DNA of 64,000 nucleotides from Alkalicoccobacillus plakortidis (GTDB lineage: Bacteria; Bacillota; Bacilli; Bacillales; Bacillaceae_D), in the NCBI RefSeq assembly GCF_023703085.1, contig NZ_JAMQJY010000001.1:1116001-1180000 (forward strand), in the 5' to 3' direction. Shown one piece after another: positions 18,505 through 26,553 of this stretch. The notes under the pieces are model-generated. The model saw only the letters and a program-made list of their open reading frames with translations. It did not search any database and was not told the origin of the DNA. The stretch's first letter is position 1; each line of letters begins with the position of its first letter. The position numbers and the translations under genes are program-made.

Positions 18505-19185
18505 AGGGCAATACCAAGAAACATCTAGTCAAAACCAAGCTACATTGCAATTCATCAAGATGCTTGTTTCGATAGCAAGAGAAATTGACGAAACGTCAAG
18601 AGGGATTGATCTTTTACTAAGATCTGAGTCCCTACACAAAGAATAACAGCGGAGGAAACAAGAGCCTCTCTACCTTAGCAAGAGAAAGGACAACTTTAGC
18701 AAGGACCTCCTGCATCACATCAAGAACACTCTTCAAGTCCTAAGACCACACAGCATTTCACAAGCGTCAAATTGACTAAAAGGAATAAACCTATTCAGGT
18801 TTAGATCGATTAGACAAAGAATGCAAAGCAAAGAAGGCGTGAGCGCAATACCAAGAAAAACGAGATCGCAATCAAGGTAGATTGCTGATTCACCAAGAGG
18901 TCAGCTGCGGTAGCAAGAAAGAATGACGTTAAATCAAGCGGAATCAATCTTTTACTAAGCTCAGTACCTCTACTCTAAGAGAAAACGAGATCAAACCAAG
19001 AGCCTCGTCCCATTAGCAAGAAAAACAGTACTTTTAGCAAGAACCTTCGTCCTCACACCAAGAGTCTTCTCCAATACCAAGCCCTTCCTCCCCTCACCAA
19101 GAGCCCTCTTCCAAGTACCAAGGCCTTCCTCTCCTCACCAAGAGCCTTCTCCCTATACAAGACCACTCTACTACCACCAGCACTA
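18505..19185. repeat. Degenerate 20-21 bp periodic array (array A, CAAG core)
   Basis: No gene fits here. A core CAAG (usually ACCAAGAG or AGCAAGAA, sometimes TAAG or CAAAG) recurs at 18515, 18536, 18556, 18576, 18597, 18618, 18637, 18659, 18679, 18700, 18721, 18741 and 18761, then at 18852, 18873, 18894, 18914, 18935, 18956, 18976, 18997, 19017, 19038, 19059, 19078, 19098, 19119, 19139 and 19158. Spacing is almost always 20 or 21 bases (mean about 20.5). Sequence between cores varies. The block 18508-18728 is repeated in diverged form 337-338 bases later. It lies between convergent genes. Confidence 0.85.
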
Positions 19186-19311
19186 AAGCCTCCAACTCAT
19201 CCCGCTTCCCACAAACAATCTCTTTTTAGAACAAAAAAGAGGCGAAAGATCCCACTATTGTAGAATCAATCGCCTATCTTGTTTAAAAATGTTTTATCAT
19301 TTGACTTAAAT
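19186..19311 (-). other. Spacer with possible weak terminator
   Basis: No gene. On minus, GGCGATTGATTC... and ...ATCTTTCGCCTCTTTTTTG form a loosely paired hairpin ending in a T-run (about 19236-19283), a plausible terminator for the gene at 19312-19896. Confidence 0.4.
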
Positions 19312-19896
19312 CTAATTCTCTACATATGTAAACTGATGCTGTGGAAAACGTTCGGTCAACTGTTCTATTAAATAATCTTGGTCAAAACCACTTGGTTCTT
19401 CATCAATGATTTGTTTGATCGTTTCAGAAACGTTTTGCTGATAATATGACACCATATCAACCGATTGATCTGCCCTAATTAGAGATTCATTCTCTCTTAT
19501 GAAATCAACAAGATCCTGATAATTTGTTGTTTCAATTACGACGGAAATTTCCTCATCTGTATCCTGTGCTTGAACGGTTATTGGCTGTTGTTCGTATTCA
19601 TTAATCACAAGTGGAAGTGGTAAAGAAAAAGCGCGCGCCTGGCCCTGTTCTACTTCTTGCACGTTATTTTTGTTAACAAATAAATCTCCTAAATAAGCTT
19701 GAGGAATGACATTTGATACACTGAAATATGTAGCAACGGCAAAAGCACTTAGTAAAATAGCAACGATATGATCATTTTGCTTTGATTTTGTTTTTTCTTT
19801 AAAAAGTTTTGGTATGAGTAAACTCCCAACTGTTACAAATGCAATCAAGAGTCCAACTAATAGAATTTGAAATGGTACCTCACTTAATACAATCAC
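19312..19896 (-). CDS. Uncharacterised membrane-anchored protein
   Basis: A 194-residue protein starting at GTG 19896 (AGAGAGGAAG upstream). There are two N-terminal hydrophobic segments (PFQILLVGLLIAFVTVGSLL and HIVAILLSAFAVATYFSVSN), a short loop with KEKTKSKQ between them and a soluble C-terminal domain of about 130 residues that should be extracytoplasmic (EVEQGQARAFSLPLPLVINE; VDMVSYYQQNVSETIKQIID). I do not recognise a family. It is 90 bases downstream of the acyl-CoA carboxylase gene on the same strand, so cotranscription is possible. Confidence 0.65.
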   Translation of the reverse strand: MIVLSEVPFQILLVGLLIAFVTVGSLLIPKLFKEKTKSKQNDHIVAILLSAFAVATYFSVSNVIPQAYLGDLFVNKNNVQEVEQGQARAFSLPLPLVINEYEQQPITVQAQDTDEEISVVIETTNYQDLVDFIRENESLIRADQSVDMVSYYQQNVSETIKQIIDEEPSGFDQDYLIEQLTERFPQHQFTYVEN

Positions 19897-19986
19897 ACGA
19901 TTCTTCCTCTCTTCAGTCAAGCGTAAAACCACCTTATATGCTACCACAGGTTTGAACTAGAGAGAAGGAAAAACACCACCAATCCG

Positions 19987-21495
19987 CTATAATGGAATGT
20001 TTCCATGCTTTCTTTGGGGCTGCTCTCGTTTTTTGCCTTCCACAAACGAGAAGGCTTGAATGAGCCGTTGTCTTGTTTCATTAGGATGAATGATTTCATC
20101 AATGAGTGCTTTTTTGGCAGCGTGATACGCATTTGCATATTTACTGCGATATTCGCTAATCTTCTGCTGCCTTGTTTCCTCGGGTTTAATACTTTCTTGA
20201 ATCTCTTTCGCATAAATGATTGAAGCCGCACCCTCTGGCCCCATCACGGAGACTTCAGCGCCAGGCCAAGCAAATACAAAGTCAGCACCGATCGCCTTAC
20301 TATTTAATGCAACAAAAGCACCGCCATATGCTTTTCTAATAATAATCGTGATCCTAGGTACCGTTGCAGTCGCAAATGCGTAGATAATCTTTGCTCCATG
20401 CCTAATTAATCCACCCTGTTCTTGTTTCAATCCAGGCATAAACCCACTCACATCCTCAAGTACTAATAGCGGATAATTAAAGGCATCGCAAAAACGAACA
20501 AATCTTGCACACTTATCAGATGCGTCCATATCAATACATCCAACCATTACTTTAGGATTGTTTGCAACAAAGCCTATTGGCTGCCCATTTAACCTCGCAA
20601 AACCAACCACTATATTTCTAGCAAACTTCTCCTGAACTTCAAAAAAGGTTTCATGATCAACAATAGAACGAATGAGTGTCCTGCTATCATAGCCTTTTTT
20701 CGGATCATCTGGTAACAAAGTCATTAACTGATCCACTTTTGGTGCCATCACTTCATGAGCATGGCTAGGTTTCCATAAACAAATTAACCGTCGCACTTCT
20801 TGTAAAATGTCCTTCTCAGATGCTGCTGTTACATGTGCATTTCCACTTACTGTCGCATGCATCAATGCTCCGCCTAACTCCTCCCCACCAATTTCAGACC
20901 CCGTAATGGCTTTTACAACTTTTGGACCAGTAATAAACATTTGACTTGTTTTTTCTACCATGAATATAAAATCTGTTAATGCTGGCGAATAAACTGCTCC
21001 ACCCGCACACGGACCTAATATTACTGAAATCTGCGGGATGACTCCTGAGTAGATTGCATTTCTATGAAAAATGCTTCCATACCCCTCAAGCGCTGCTATT
21101 CCCTCTTGAATTCTTGCTCCTCCAGAATCATTTAATCCAATTATTGGCGCCTTCATATCGACAGCCAAATCCATTAGCCATGCAATTTTCTTCGCATGAA
21201 TCTCACCGAGTGAACCTCCCGCAACCGTAAAATCTTGCGCAAAAATACAAACCTTTACCCCGTAAATCGTTCCTACTCCGGTTAAGACACCATCATTTAA
21301 TAGTTCTTCTCCGTCCTGATGACCTGTAGCAAACTGTTGAAACTCAGTCCATGAACCAGGATCTACTAGATCATCAATTCGCTCTTTTGCCGTCCTTTTT
21401 CCTTTTTTATGTTGCTTTACTTTCTTTACTTGTTCATCTGCTATGATGCCATGTAGTTTATTTAAATATGCCTGCAAGCTGCTATTATCTGTCAT
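19987..21495 (-). CDS. Acyl-CoA carboxylase beta subunit (propionyl-CoA carboxylase / methylmalonyl-CoA decarboxylase alpha, YqjD-like)
   Basis: A 502-residue carboxyltransferase, the component that moves CO2 between biotin and acyl-CoA. Characteristic elements are DPGSWTEF near the N-terminus, FAQDFTVAGGSLGEIHAKKI, IGLNDSGGARIQEGIAALEGYG, ILGPCAGGAVYSPALTDF (oxyanion loop), LEDVSGFMPGLKQEQGGLIR and RKAYGGAFVALNSKAIGADF. It resembles YqjD of B. subtilis. No biotin carboxylase, biotin carrier or methylmalonyl-CoA epimerase gene is adjacent, so partner subunits must lie elsewhere. ATG 21495 with GAGGTGGAG upstream. Confidence 0.88.
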   Translation of the reverse strand: MTDNSSLQAYLNKLHGIIADEQVKKVKQHKKGKRTAKERIDDLVDPGSWTEFQQFATGHQDGEELLNDGVLTGVGTIYGVKVCIFAQDFTVAGGSLGEIHAKKIAWLMDLAVDMKAPIIGLNDSGGARIQEGIAALEGYGSIFHRNAIYSGVIPQISVILGPCAGGAVYSPALTDFIFMVEKTSQMFITGPKVVKAITGSEIGGEELGGALMHATVSGNAHVTAASEKDILQEVRRLICLWKPSHAHEVMAPKVDQLMTLLPDDPKKGYDSRTLIRSIVDHETFFEVQEKFARNIVVGFARLNGQPIGFVANNPKVMVGCIDMDASDKCARFVRFCDAFNYPLLVLEDVSGFMPGLKQEQGGLIRHGAKIIYAFATATVPRITIIIRKAYGGAFVALNSKAIGADFVFAWPGAEVSVMGPEGAASIIYAKEIQESIKPEETRQQKISEYRSKYANAYHAAKKALIDEIIHPNETRQRLIQAFSFVEGKKREQPQRKHGNIPL

Positions 21496-21642
21496 AACTC
21501 CACCTCTTTATCTATCTCTTTATATGTCCAGAAAACAGCAGAGTTATGCATGAAGAGTTCGATACAGGGATAGGGTAAGCAGTTATATCCTAATAGTCCA
21601 TAATCTAATCTAACGCGCCTATCTCTGCCTCTAGTCCCTCAT

Positions 21643-21685
21643 AAAAAACAGGGAAACCGACAATCAACATGTCGGTTTCCCTGTT
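21643..21685 (-). terminator. Terminator after the dimethylargininase-like gene
   Basis: AACAGGGAAACCGAC (21647-21661) and GTCGGTTTCCCTGTT (21671-21685) form a perfect 15-bp stem; on minus it is followed by TTTTT. Confidence 0.92.
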
Positions 21686-21690
21686 TGAAT

Positions 21691-22524
21691 TTAATTTTCT
21701 CGTGTTAGTGGCATAGTCACGCAGCGGAATGATCCACCTGATTTAATGATTTCGGAAAAAGGGACTTCGTATAAGTCAAATCCGTGTGCCCTCAGCTGCT
21801 TGTTCGTTTCCGTATTCTCAGGCAAGACGATGATTTTCCCGTTGCCAACTGAGAGAACATTTACTGCTAAGGAGAATTGCTCTTCCTTTGATACTTCTAT
21901 TAATGTGTATTTTTCCGCTAACAATTCTAGATGTTTTGCTTCTATGGCCTCTGAGTACACAAGTGCAACTTGATCTGAAACCGGATTGAATACACAGTCT
22001 AAATGAAGGTAGGCGCTGTCGAAATGAATTGGATGAATGGATTTTGTTGGGTGTTTCTTTTGAATAAAGTCAATAATATTTTGGCTTGTGCGGCTACTGA
22101 TTCCAATGAAGATATCATCTCCATCGATAATCACATCGCCCCCTTCTATCGTTCCCCCTGAAATAGGAATATAGGTGACCTGAAGATGATTTAGGTAGTT
22201 GCCTAGAACCTTTTCTTCTCCTTGGCGAATCGGTCGTTCAAGTGCAGCTAGATACAAGCTATCTTCTATCACAAATCCTATATCTCTTGTGAAAACTTGT
22301 TCTGGATACGCAGAGTCTGGAAGTAATTCATGCACATTTATGCCAAGAGAGGTTAGTGTCTTTTTTAATTCATTATGCTGAGCTAATGCGGTTGGAATAT
22401 CAATATTTGTTTCCTTATAATGTGCCTGTATTGAATTAATGACTTCTTTTATGCTCATATGTTTCGGCGGACATACGATGACTTCTTTTAATCGATCGTA
22501 TTCTGTTTGGCAAAAACTTTTCAT
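21691..22524 (-). CDS. Dimethylarginine dimethylaminohydrolase-like amidinotransferase-fold enzyme
   Basis: A 277-residue guanidino-group-modifying enzyme of the pentein fold. Visible active-site elements are the FTRDIGFVI segment (substrate-binding aspartate and arginine), GGTIEGGDVIIDG, the catalytic histidine in AYLHLDCVF, and the nucleophilic cysteine in SGGSFRCVTMPL near the C-terminus. Members hydrolyse methylated arginines or related guanidino compounds; the exact substrate is not readable from sequence. It stands alone with its own terminator. ATG 22524 begins MKSFCQTEYDRLKEVIVCPP, a normal start for this family. Confidence 0.85.
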   Translation of the reverse strand: MKSFCQTEYDRLKEVIVCPPKHMSIKEVINSIQAHYKETNIDIPTALAQHNELKKTLTSLGINVHELLPDSAYPEQVFTRDIGFVIEDSLYLAALERPIRQGEEKVLGNYLNHLQVTYIPISGGTIEGGDVIIDGDDIFIGISSRTSQNIIDFIQKKHPTKSIHPIHFDSAYLHLDCVFNPVSDQVALVYSEAIEAKHLELLAEKYTLIEVSKEEQFSLAVNVLSVGNGKIIVLPENTETNKQLRAHGFDLYEVPFSEIIKSGGSFRCVTMPLTREN

Positions 22525-22645
22525 TCTTGGCTCCCACTTTCGTTTATATTCTTACTTTCAGTCGTTTCATATATGATTGTGATGCGAACAAGCTAAAAGC
22601 GATTACATATACTAATTGTGAACCCGCATAAAAGGAGGGTGCCTT

Positions 22646-22840
22646 ATGAACATTCATTCAGATAAACTATTGGCATGGATCAAAAAGGATTCATACTTAT
22701 ATTCTGCTTACCATTATATACGATTAAATATGAATAATCAGGATGAAGCGTTACATTTTATGTATCATCTTTATATTGAAAACTCACCCATTTTATTAAA
22801 TGGCTTTCATGATTTTCTTGCCAATGAACAAAAAAGCTGA
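22646..22840 (+). CDS. Small hypothetical protein (64 residues)
   Basis: A short soluble protein, MNIHSDKLLAWIKKDSYLYS at the N-terminus, rich in Tyr, His and Asn, with a strong AAAGGAGGG ribosome binding site and its own terminator, which together support it as a real gene. I do not recognise the family. Confidence 0.65.
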   Translation: MNIHSDKLLAWIKKDSYLYSAYHYIRLNMNNQDEALHFMYHLYIENSPILLNGFHDFLANEQKS

Positions 22841-22866
22841 CTGGAAAACAATCCAGCAGCTTTTTT
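22831..22866. terminator. Terminator between small convergent genes
   Basis: AAAAAGCTG-A-CTGGA (22831-22845) pairs with TCCAG-CAGCTTTTT (22852-22865). It is usable in both directions, for 22646-22840 on plus and 22872-23012 on minus. Confidence 0.85.
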
Positions 22867-22871
22867 ACTTG

Positions 22872-23012
22872 TCACCTTCGTTTAATAACCAACTTATAAA
22901 TTAACACAATTGCAGCAGCGATCAACAATAGGTGAACTAGTTTTCCTGCAATTCGAAAGATCACACCGATTAACCATATTCCTAAAATAATCAACAAAAT
23001 CGTCCAAAGCAT
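22872..23012 (-). CDS. Small membrane protein, Lmo0937 family
   Basis: A 46-residue, almost entirely hydrophobic protein with two membrane segments (MLWTILLIILGIWLIGVIF, then LVHLLLIAAAIVLIYKLV) and a basic end (IKRR). This is the pattern of the Lmo0937/DUF5670 family of small membrane proteins, function unknown. ATG 23012 lies after GAGGTGATGAG. The stop is at 22874-22872, just ahead of the shared terminator. Confidence 0.75.
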   Translation of the reverse strand: MLWTILLIILGIWLIGVIFRIAGKLVHLLLIAAAIVLIYKLVIKRR

Positions 23013-23129
23013 CTCATCACCTCATAACATTCAGTAAAAAGTTCATATTTTATAAACCATAGTATGCGTTTTACGTTCAATAAATACTCTAAAAAAATAC
23101 TGGACGCCTCGCGCGTCCAAGCGGAATCT

Positions 23130-23426
23130 TTATTGAAAAGTAAGATGCAGTTTAAATCCATAATCATAAATTGTTTTTCCATTTTTATGATCCTCAACTA
23201 ATGTTTTATACTCATTCGTCACGGCCATAAACTGGTGCTTATTCTTGTTGACCAACGATTCATCAATTTGTGCCAGTAATTGATTTTTCTTATGATAATA
23301 GAGAGAGTATTCAAGAACTGCCTGTGCATAGAGAGAATAGACGGCAGCCTGGGAGCGCTTTTGCAGTTTTTTTATGATTTCAAGCTGCTTAATAACCTCT
23401 TTATCCATTGCGAATTGGTTGCTCAT
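23130..23426 (-). CDS. IDEAL domain protein
   Basis: A 98-residue protein; ATG 23426 has GGAGG 8 bases upstream. The second half (LLAQIDESLVNKNKHQFMAV followed by TNEYKTLVED) fits the IDEAL domain, a roughly 37-residue helical module found in small Firmicutes regulators and in YpiB. The N-terminal half is helical (IKQLEIIKKLQKRSQAAVYS). Function unknown. Confidence 0.6.
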   Translation of the reverse strand: MSNQFAMDKEVIKQLEIIKKLQKRSQAAVYSLYAQAVLEYSLYYHKKNQLLAQIDESLVNKNKHQFMAVTNEYKTLVEDHKNGKTIYDYGFKLHLTFQ

Positions 23427-23558
23427 CTTATTTTCCTCCATTTACTATGAATTCTTTGACATTTCTTAAGGCGTTAATGATTAAATACCCCGTTGTTTGT
23501 CGAATAAAACCTTCTACTCTATTTTCTTTTGTTCAATGATGTATCCTTGAATCAACTT

Positions 23559-23585
23559 AAACGATCCTGAAAATCAGGATCGTTT
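23559..23585 (-). terminator. Hairpin terminator after cheY
   Basis: AAACGATCCTGA (23559-23570) and TCAGGATCGTTT (23574-23585) make a perfect 12-bp stem with loop AAA. The T-run is weak. Position after the cheY stop supports a terminator. Confidence 0.65.
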
Positions 23586-23623
23586 GTCATTTACTTTCAA
23601 TATACTGGTTCAACCATCATCCG

Positions 23624-23995
23624 TTACTTCCCTAATGATTGAAGGACGTCGTTAACGGTTTCTACTACTCGCTCTTTTTGGAAGGGTTTTACGATAAAAT
23701 CCTTTGCTCCAAGTTGGACAGCTTCTAGTACTAATGCCTGCTGGCCCATTGCTGAACACATGATGATGTTGGCGTTGTGATCTAGTTGTTTAATTTGTTT
23801 TAATGCTTGAATACCGTCTAATTCTGGCATTGTGATATCCATTGTTACTAAGTCTGGATTCAGCTCTTGATATTTCGTTATAGCTTGAAGGCCATTTTCA
23901 GCTTCGCCTACTACGTCGTATCCAGCATTCACAAGGATATCTTTTATCATCATCCGCATAAATGCAGCGTCATCAACGATTAATATAGAAGCCAT
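23624..23995 (-). CDS. cheY: Chemotaxis response regulator CheY
   Basis: A 123-residue single receiver domain. The phosphorylation site is D53 in LVTMDITMPELDG; the acidic pocket is LIVDDA (D8, D9), the switch Thr/Ser is in IIMCSAMGQQ and the conserved lysine in DFIVKPF. Phosphorylated by CheA, it acts on the flagellar motor switch. It is the last gene of a cheA-cheW-cheY operon on minus and is followed by a terminator. Confidence 0.92.
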   Translation of the reverse strand: MASILIVDDAAFMRMMIKDILVNAGYDVVGEAENGLQAITKYQELNPDLVTMDITMPELDGIQALKQIKQLDHNANIIMCSAMGQQALVLEAVQLGAKDFIVKPFQKERVVETVNDVLQSLGK

Positions 23996-24012
23996 TTGTT
24001 CACCTCATTTTT

Positions 24013-24453
24013 CTATTCCTGCATGACTTTTTCTAAATTGATTAAACTGAACAATCGTGTTCCGAGCTTTACCACGCCATCAAGATAATGGGCTTCCACA
24101 CCACCAACTACTTCTGGTGTTGGTTCGATTTTCCCTACAGGAATATCTAATACGTCATTTGCACCATCAACAATTAACCCTAGAATTAACTCTTCATTTG
24201 CTGTGATAAGGATTCTAGTTGTTTCATCCGATTCTTTCTCTTCAAGACCAATTTTCTGTCTGAGATCAATAATTGGTGTGATAACCCCACGAAGATTCAT
24301 GACACCTTTTACAAACGATGCGGTCCCTGGAATCCTTGTAAAGGTCTGCATCCGTTCGATTGATTGGATCTCACTCACTTTGATTGCGTATTCTTCATCG
24401 TGCATTTGAAAGATGATTACTTTCATTTGCTCTTCAAGTATTTCGACACTCAT
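24013..24453 (-). CDS. cheW: Chemotaxis coupling protein CheW
   Basis: A 146-residue CheW-like SH3 module linking chemoreceptors to CheA. Typical segments are VIIFQMHDEEYAIKVSEIQS, ERMQTFTRIPGTASFVKGVM, NLRGVITPIIDLRQKIGLEE and GLIVDGANDVLDI. ATG 24453 has AGAGGAG 9 bases upstream. It lies 17 bases before cheY and 30 bases after cheA. Confidence 0.92.
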   Translation of the reverse strand: MSVEILEEQMKVIIFQMHDEEYAIKVSEIQSIERMQTFTRIPGTASFVKGVMNLRGVITPIIDLRQKIGLEEKESDETTRILITANEELILGLIVDGANDVLDIPVGKIEPTPEVVGGVEAHYLDGVVKLGTRLFSLINLEKVMQE

Positions 24454-24482
24454 TTGCAGTTACTCCTCTTTTTTTGGGATTC

Positions 24483-26477
24483 TTATTTGATCAAGGCGTT
24501 TGGATCCACAATTAAAGCCACTTCTCCATCACCAAGAATGGTCGCACCTGAAATCGCAAACACACTGGTCAGATAATTACCAAGTGATTTTAAGACAATG
24601 TCATGCTGACCAATAAGAGAATCTACAACTAAACCTGCCGTCTGGTCGCCTTTTTGGATAATAACTAAGGAATAGAAATCTTCTCCTGAGTCTATTTTAG
24701 GCGTGTCGAATACATCTCGGAGGAATACAAGAGGCACAACTTTGCCTCTAAAATCAATGACCTTCTGACCATGAGCACTAAATAATTCGTCTTTATTCAC
24801 AATGGCTGTTTCTACAATGGATGTTAAAGGAACGGCATATTTTTCCCCACCTGTTTCAACAAGCATGACATCAATGATAGAAAGTGTAAGCGGAAGCTGA
24901 ATTAAGAACGTTGATCCTTTTTGAAGCTCAGATTGCACTGTGACAATACCGCCTAACGATTCAAACGTATTTCGCACAACATCTAAGCCTACTCCGCGAC
25001 CCGATATATCTGTAATTTGGTCAGCCGTGCTAAAACCAGGTTCAAATAACAATGCAAATACTTGTGTATCTGTTAAGGTTTGTGCATCTTCTTCGGTGAT
25101 AATGTTGTTTTTAATTGCTTTATTTAACACCTTCTCACGACTAATGCCAGCTCCATCATCCTTTATCTCAATAAAGACATGATTCCCGCTATGATAGGCA
25201 CTTAACAGAACCGTACCTTGCGCAGGTTTGCCAACAGCTTCTCGCTCTGCAGGTGTTTCTATTCCGTGATCAATCGAATTGCGCAATAGATGAACAAGAG
25301 GATCACCAATTTCATCGATAATTGTACGATCAAGCTCTGTTTCTGCTCCTACAATTTCTAGATGGACTTGTTTATTTAGATCTTTAGATAGATTACGAAT
25401 CATACGAGGGAATCGATTAAATACCGTCTCAACCGGCATCATTCGCATAGTTAATATAATTTCTTGTAAGTTCCCGGTTGTACGTGACATTCTTTCTACC
25501 GTTTCAGTAAGCTCGGTATTCTCAAGCTCTCCAGAAATTTGTTCCAATCTGCCTCGGTCAATAACAAGTTCTTCAAAAAGATTCATTAAGACATCTAAAC
25601 GGTCAATATTTACTCGTATCGTTTTATTTGTCTCTGGTGCTTTTTGAACCTCTTTTTCTTTCTCATTTTCTTTTTCTTTTGTTGGCTCACTGATTGGTTT
25701 TAGTTCATTTTTGTCGTTCTGCTCAGCTTGAACAAAACTAGTCATTGATTGAACAAATACATCGTCGATTTCGGATATGCCAAGAATACGCTTTTTAATC
25801 TCTTCACCAGACTCTTTTGAGATAACCGTAACTAAAAAGTCGAGATCAAATTGCTCTTCTTCCAGTAATTCTGCCGCGGGAGTTGATTTAATGACCTCTC
25901 CAGCTTGACCAAGAACATCAAACACCATAAAAACTCGCGCCGCTTTTAGCATGGCTTTTTCATCAAGAACAACTTTTATTTGATAAACAGAATAACCTTG
26001 CTCTAATGATTCCTCTAAAACCGTACGCTCATATTCATCATATATTTCTAATAGATCAATCATTTCAGTTGTTGCTGAAACCTCGGAAGCTACCTGATTT
26101 TTCCCTTTTTCAATGGCTTCTAATTCACGAACTAATGAGGTTACGTCTAACTTACCCTCACCGCCACTTGCGATGTCATCCACCATGTTTTCTAAGGAAT
26201 CTACTGATTGAAACATAATATCAATAATCTCGGATGTAGCTTGTTTCTTTTTATTTCTAATAAGATCAAGCACATTCTCCATATTATGTGTCAGGTGAGC
26301 TAGGTCCTCATAACCCATTGTTGCTGACATTCCTTTTAACGTATGTGCAGACCGAAAAATTTCACCTATAATTGATTCATCTTCTGGCTGCTTCTCAAGC
26401 TTAAGAAGATGATCATTCACTGCCTGTAGATGCTCTTGACTTTCATCAAGAAAAACAGCCAAGTATTCTGAATTCAT
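24483..26477 (-). CDS. cheA: Chemotaxis histidine kinase CheA
   Basis: A 664-residue CheA. The P1 phosphotransfer domain has H45 in FRSAHTLKGMSATMG; a P2-like middle region and a Glu/Lys-rich linker follow; P3 dimerisation begins near NKTIRVNIDRLDVLMNLFEE; the P4 ATPase has HLLRNSIDHGIE (N box), IKDDGAGIS (G1) and DISGRGVGLDVVRN (G2); P5 is a CheW-like domain to the end. ATG 26477 is chosen over a GTG five codons upstream, which lies in the GAGGTGG ribosome binding site. It heads the cheAWY operon. Confidence 0.95.
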   Translation of the reverse strand: MNSEYLAVFLDESQEHLQAVNDHLLKLEKQPEDESIIGEIFRSAHTLKGMSATMGYEDLAHLTHNMENVLDLIRNKKKQATSEIIDIMFQSVDSLENMVDDIASGGEGKLDVTSLVRELEAIEKGKNQVASEVSATTEMIDLLEIYDEYERTVLEESLEQGYSVYQIKVVLDEKAMLKAARVFMVFDVLGQAGEVIKSTPAAELLEEEQFDLDFLVTVISKESGEEIKKRILGISEIDDVFVQSMTSFVQAEQNDKNELKPISEPTKEKENEKEKEVQKAPETNKTIRVNIDRLDVLMNLFEELVIDRGRLEQISGELENTELTETVERMSRTTGNLQEIILTMRMMPVETVFNRFPRMIRNLSKDLNKQVHLEIVGAETELDRTIIDEIGDPLVHLLRNSIDHGIETPAEREAVGKPAQGTVLLSAYHSGNHVFIEIKDDGAGISREKVLNKAIKNNIITEEDAQTLTDTQVFALLFEPGFSTADQITDISGRGVGLDVVRNTFESLGGIVTVQSELQKGSTFLIQLPLTLSIIDVMLVETGGEKYAVPLTSIVETAIVNKDELFSAHGQKVIDFRGKVVPLVFLRDVFDTPKIDSGEDFYSLVIIQKGDQTAGLVVDSLIGQHDIVLKSLGNYLTSVFAISGATILGDGEVALIVDPNALIK

Positions 26478-26553
26478 CAAAACTACGTCCACCTCATTCT
26501 ATTCATTCTACCTAAGACTTTTTTAGCGATAAAAAAGTCTACTATTACTCCTG

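Noticed and set aside
18505..19185. CRISPR array
   Set aside because: No identical 25-40 bp direct repeats with unique spacers and no cas genes; cores are only 4-8 bases and degenerate, at a 20-21 base step.
19941..20231. Minus-strand frame overlapping the 3' part of the carboxylase gene
   Set aside because: It is antiparallel-phase noise within a well-conserved gene; the true frame has all carboxyltransferase motifs.
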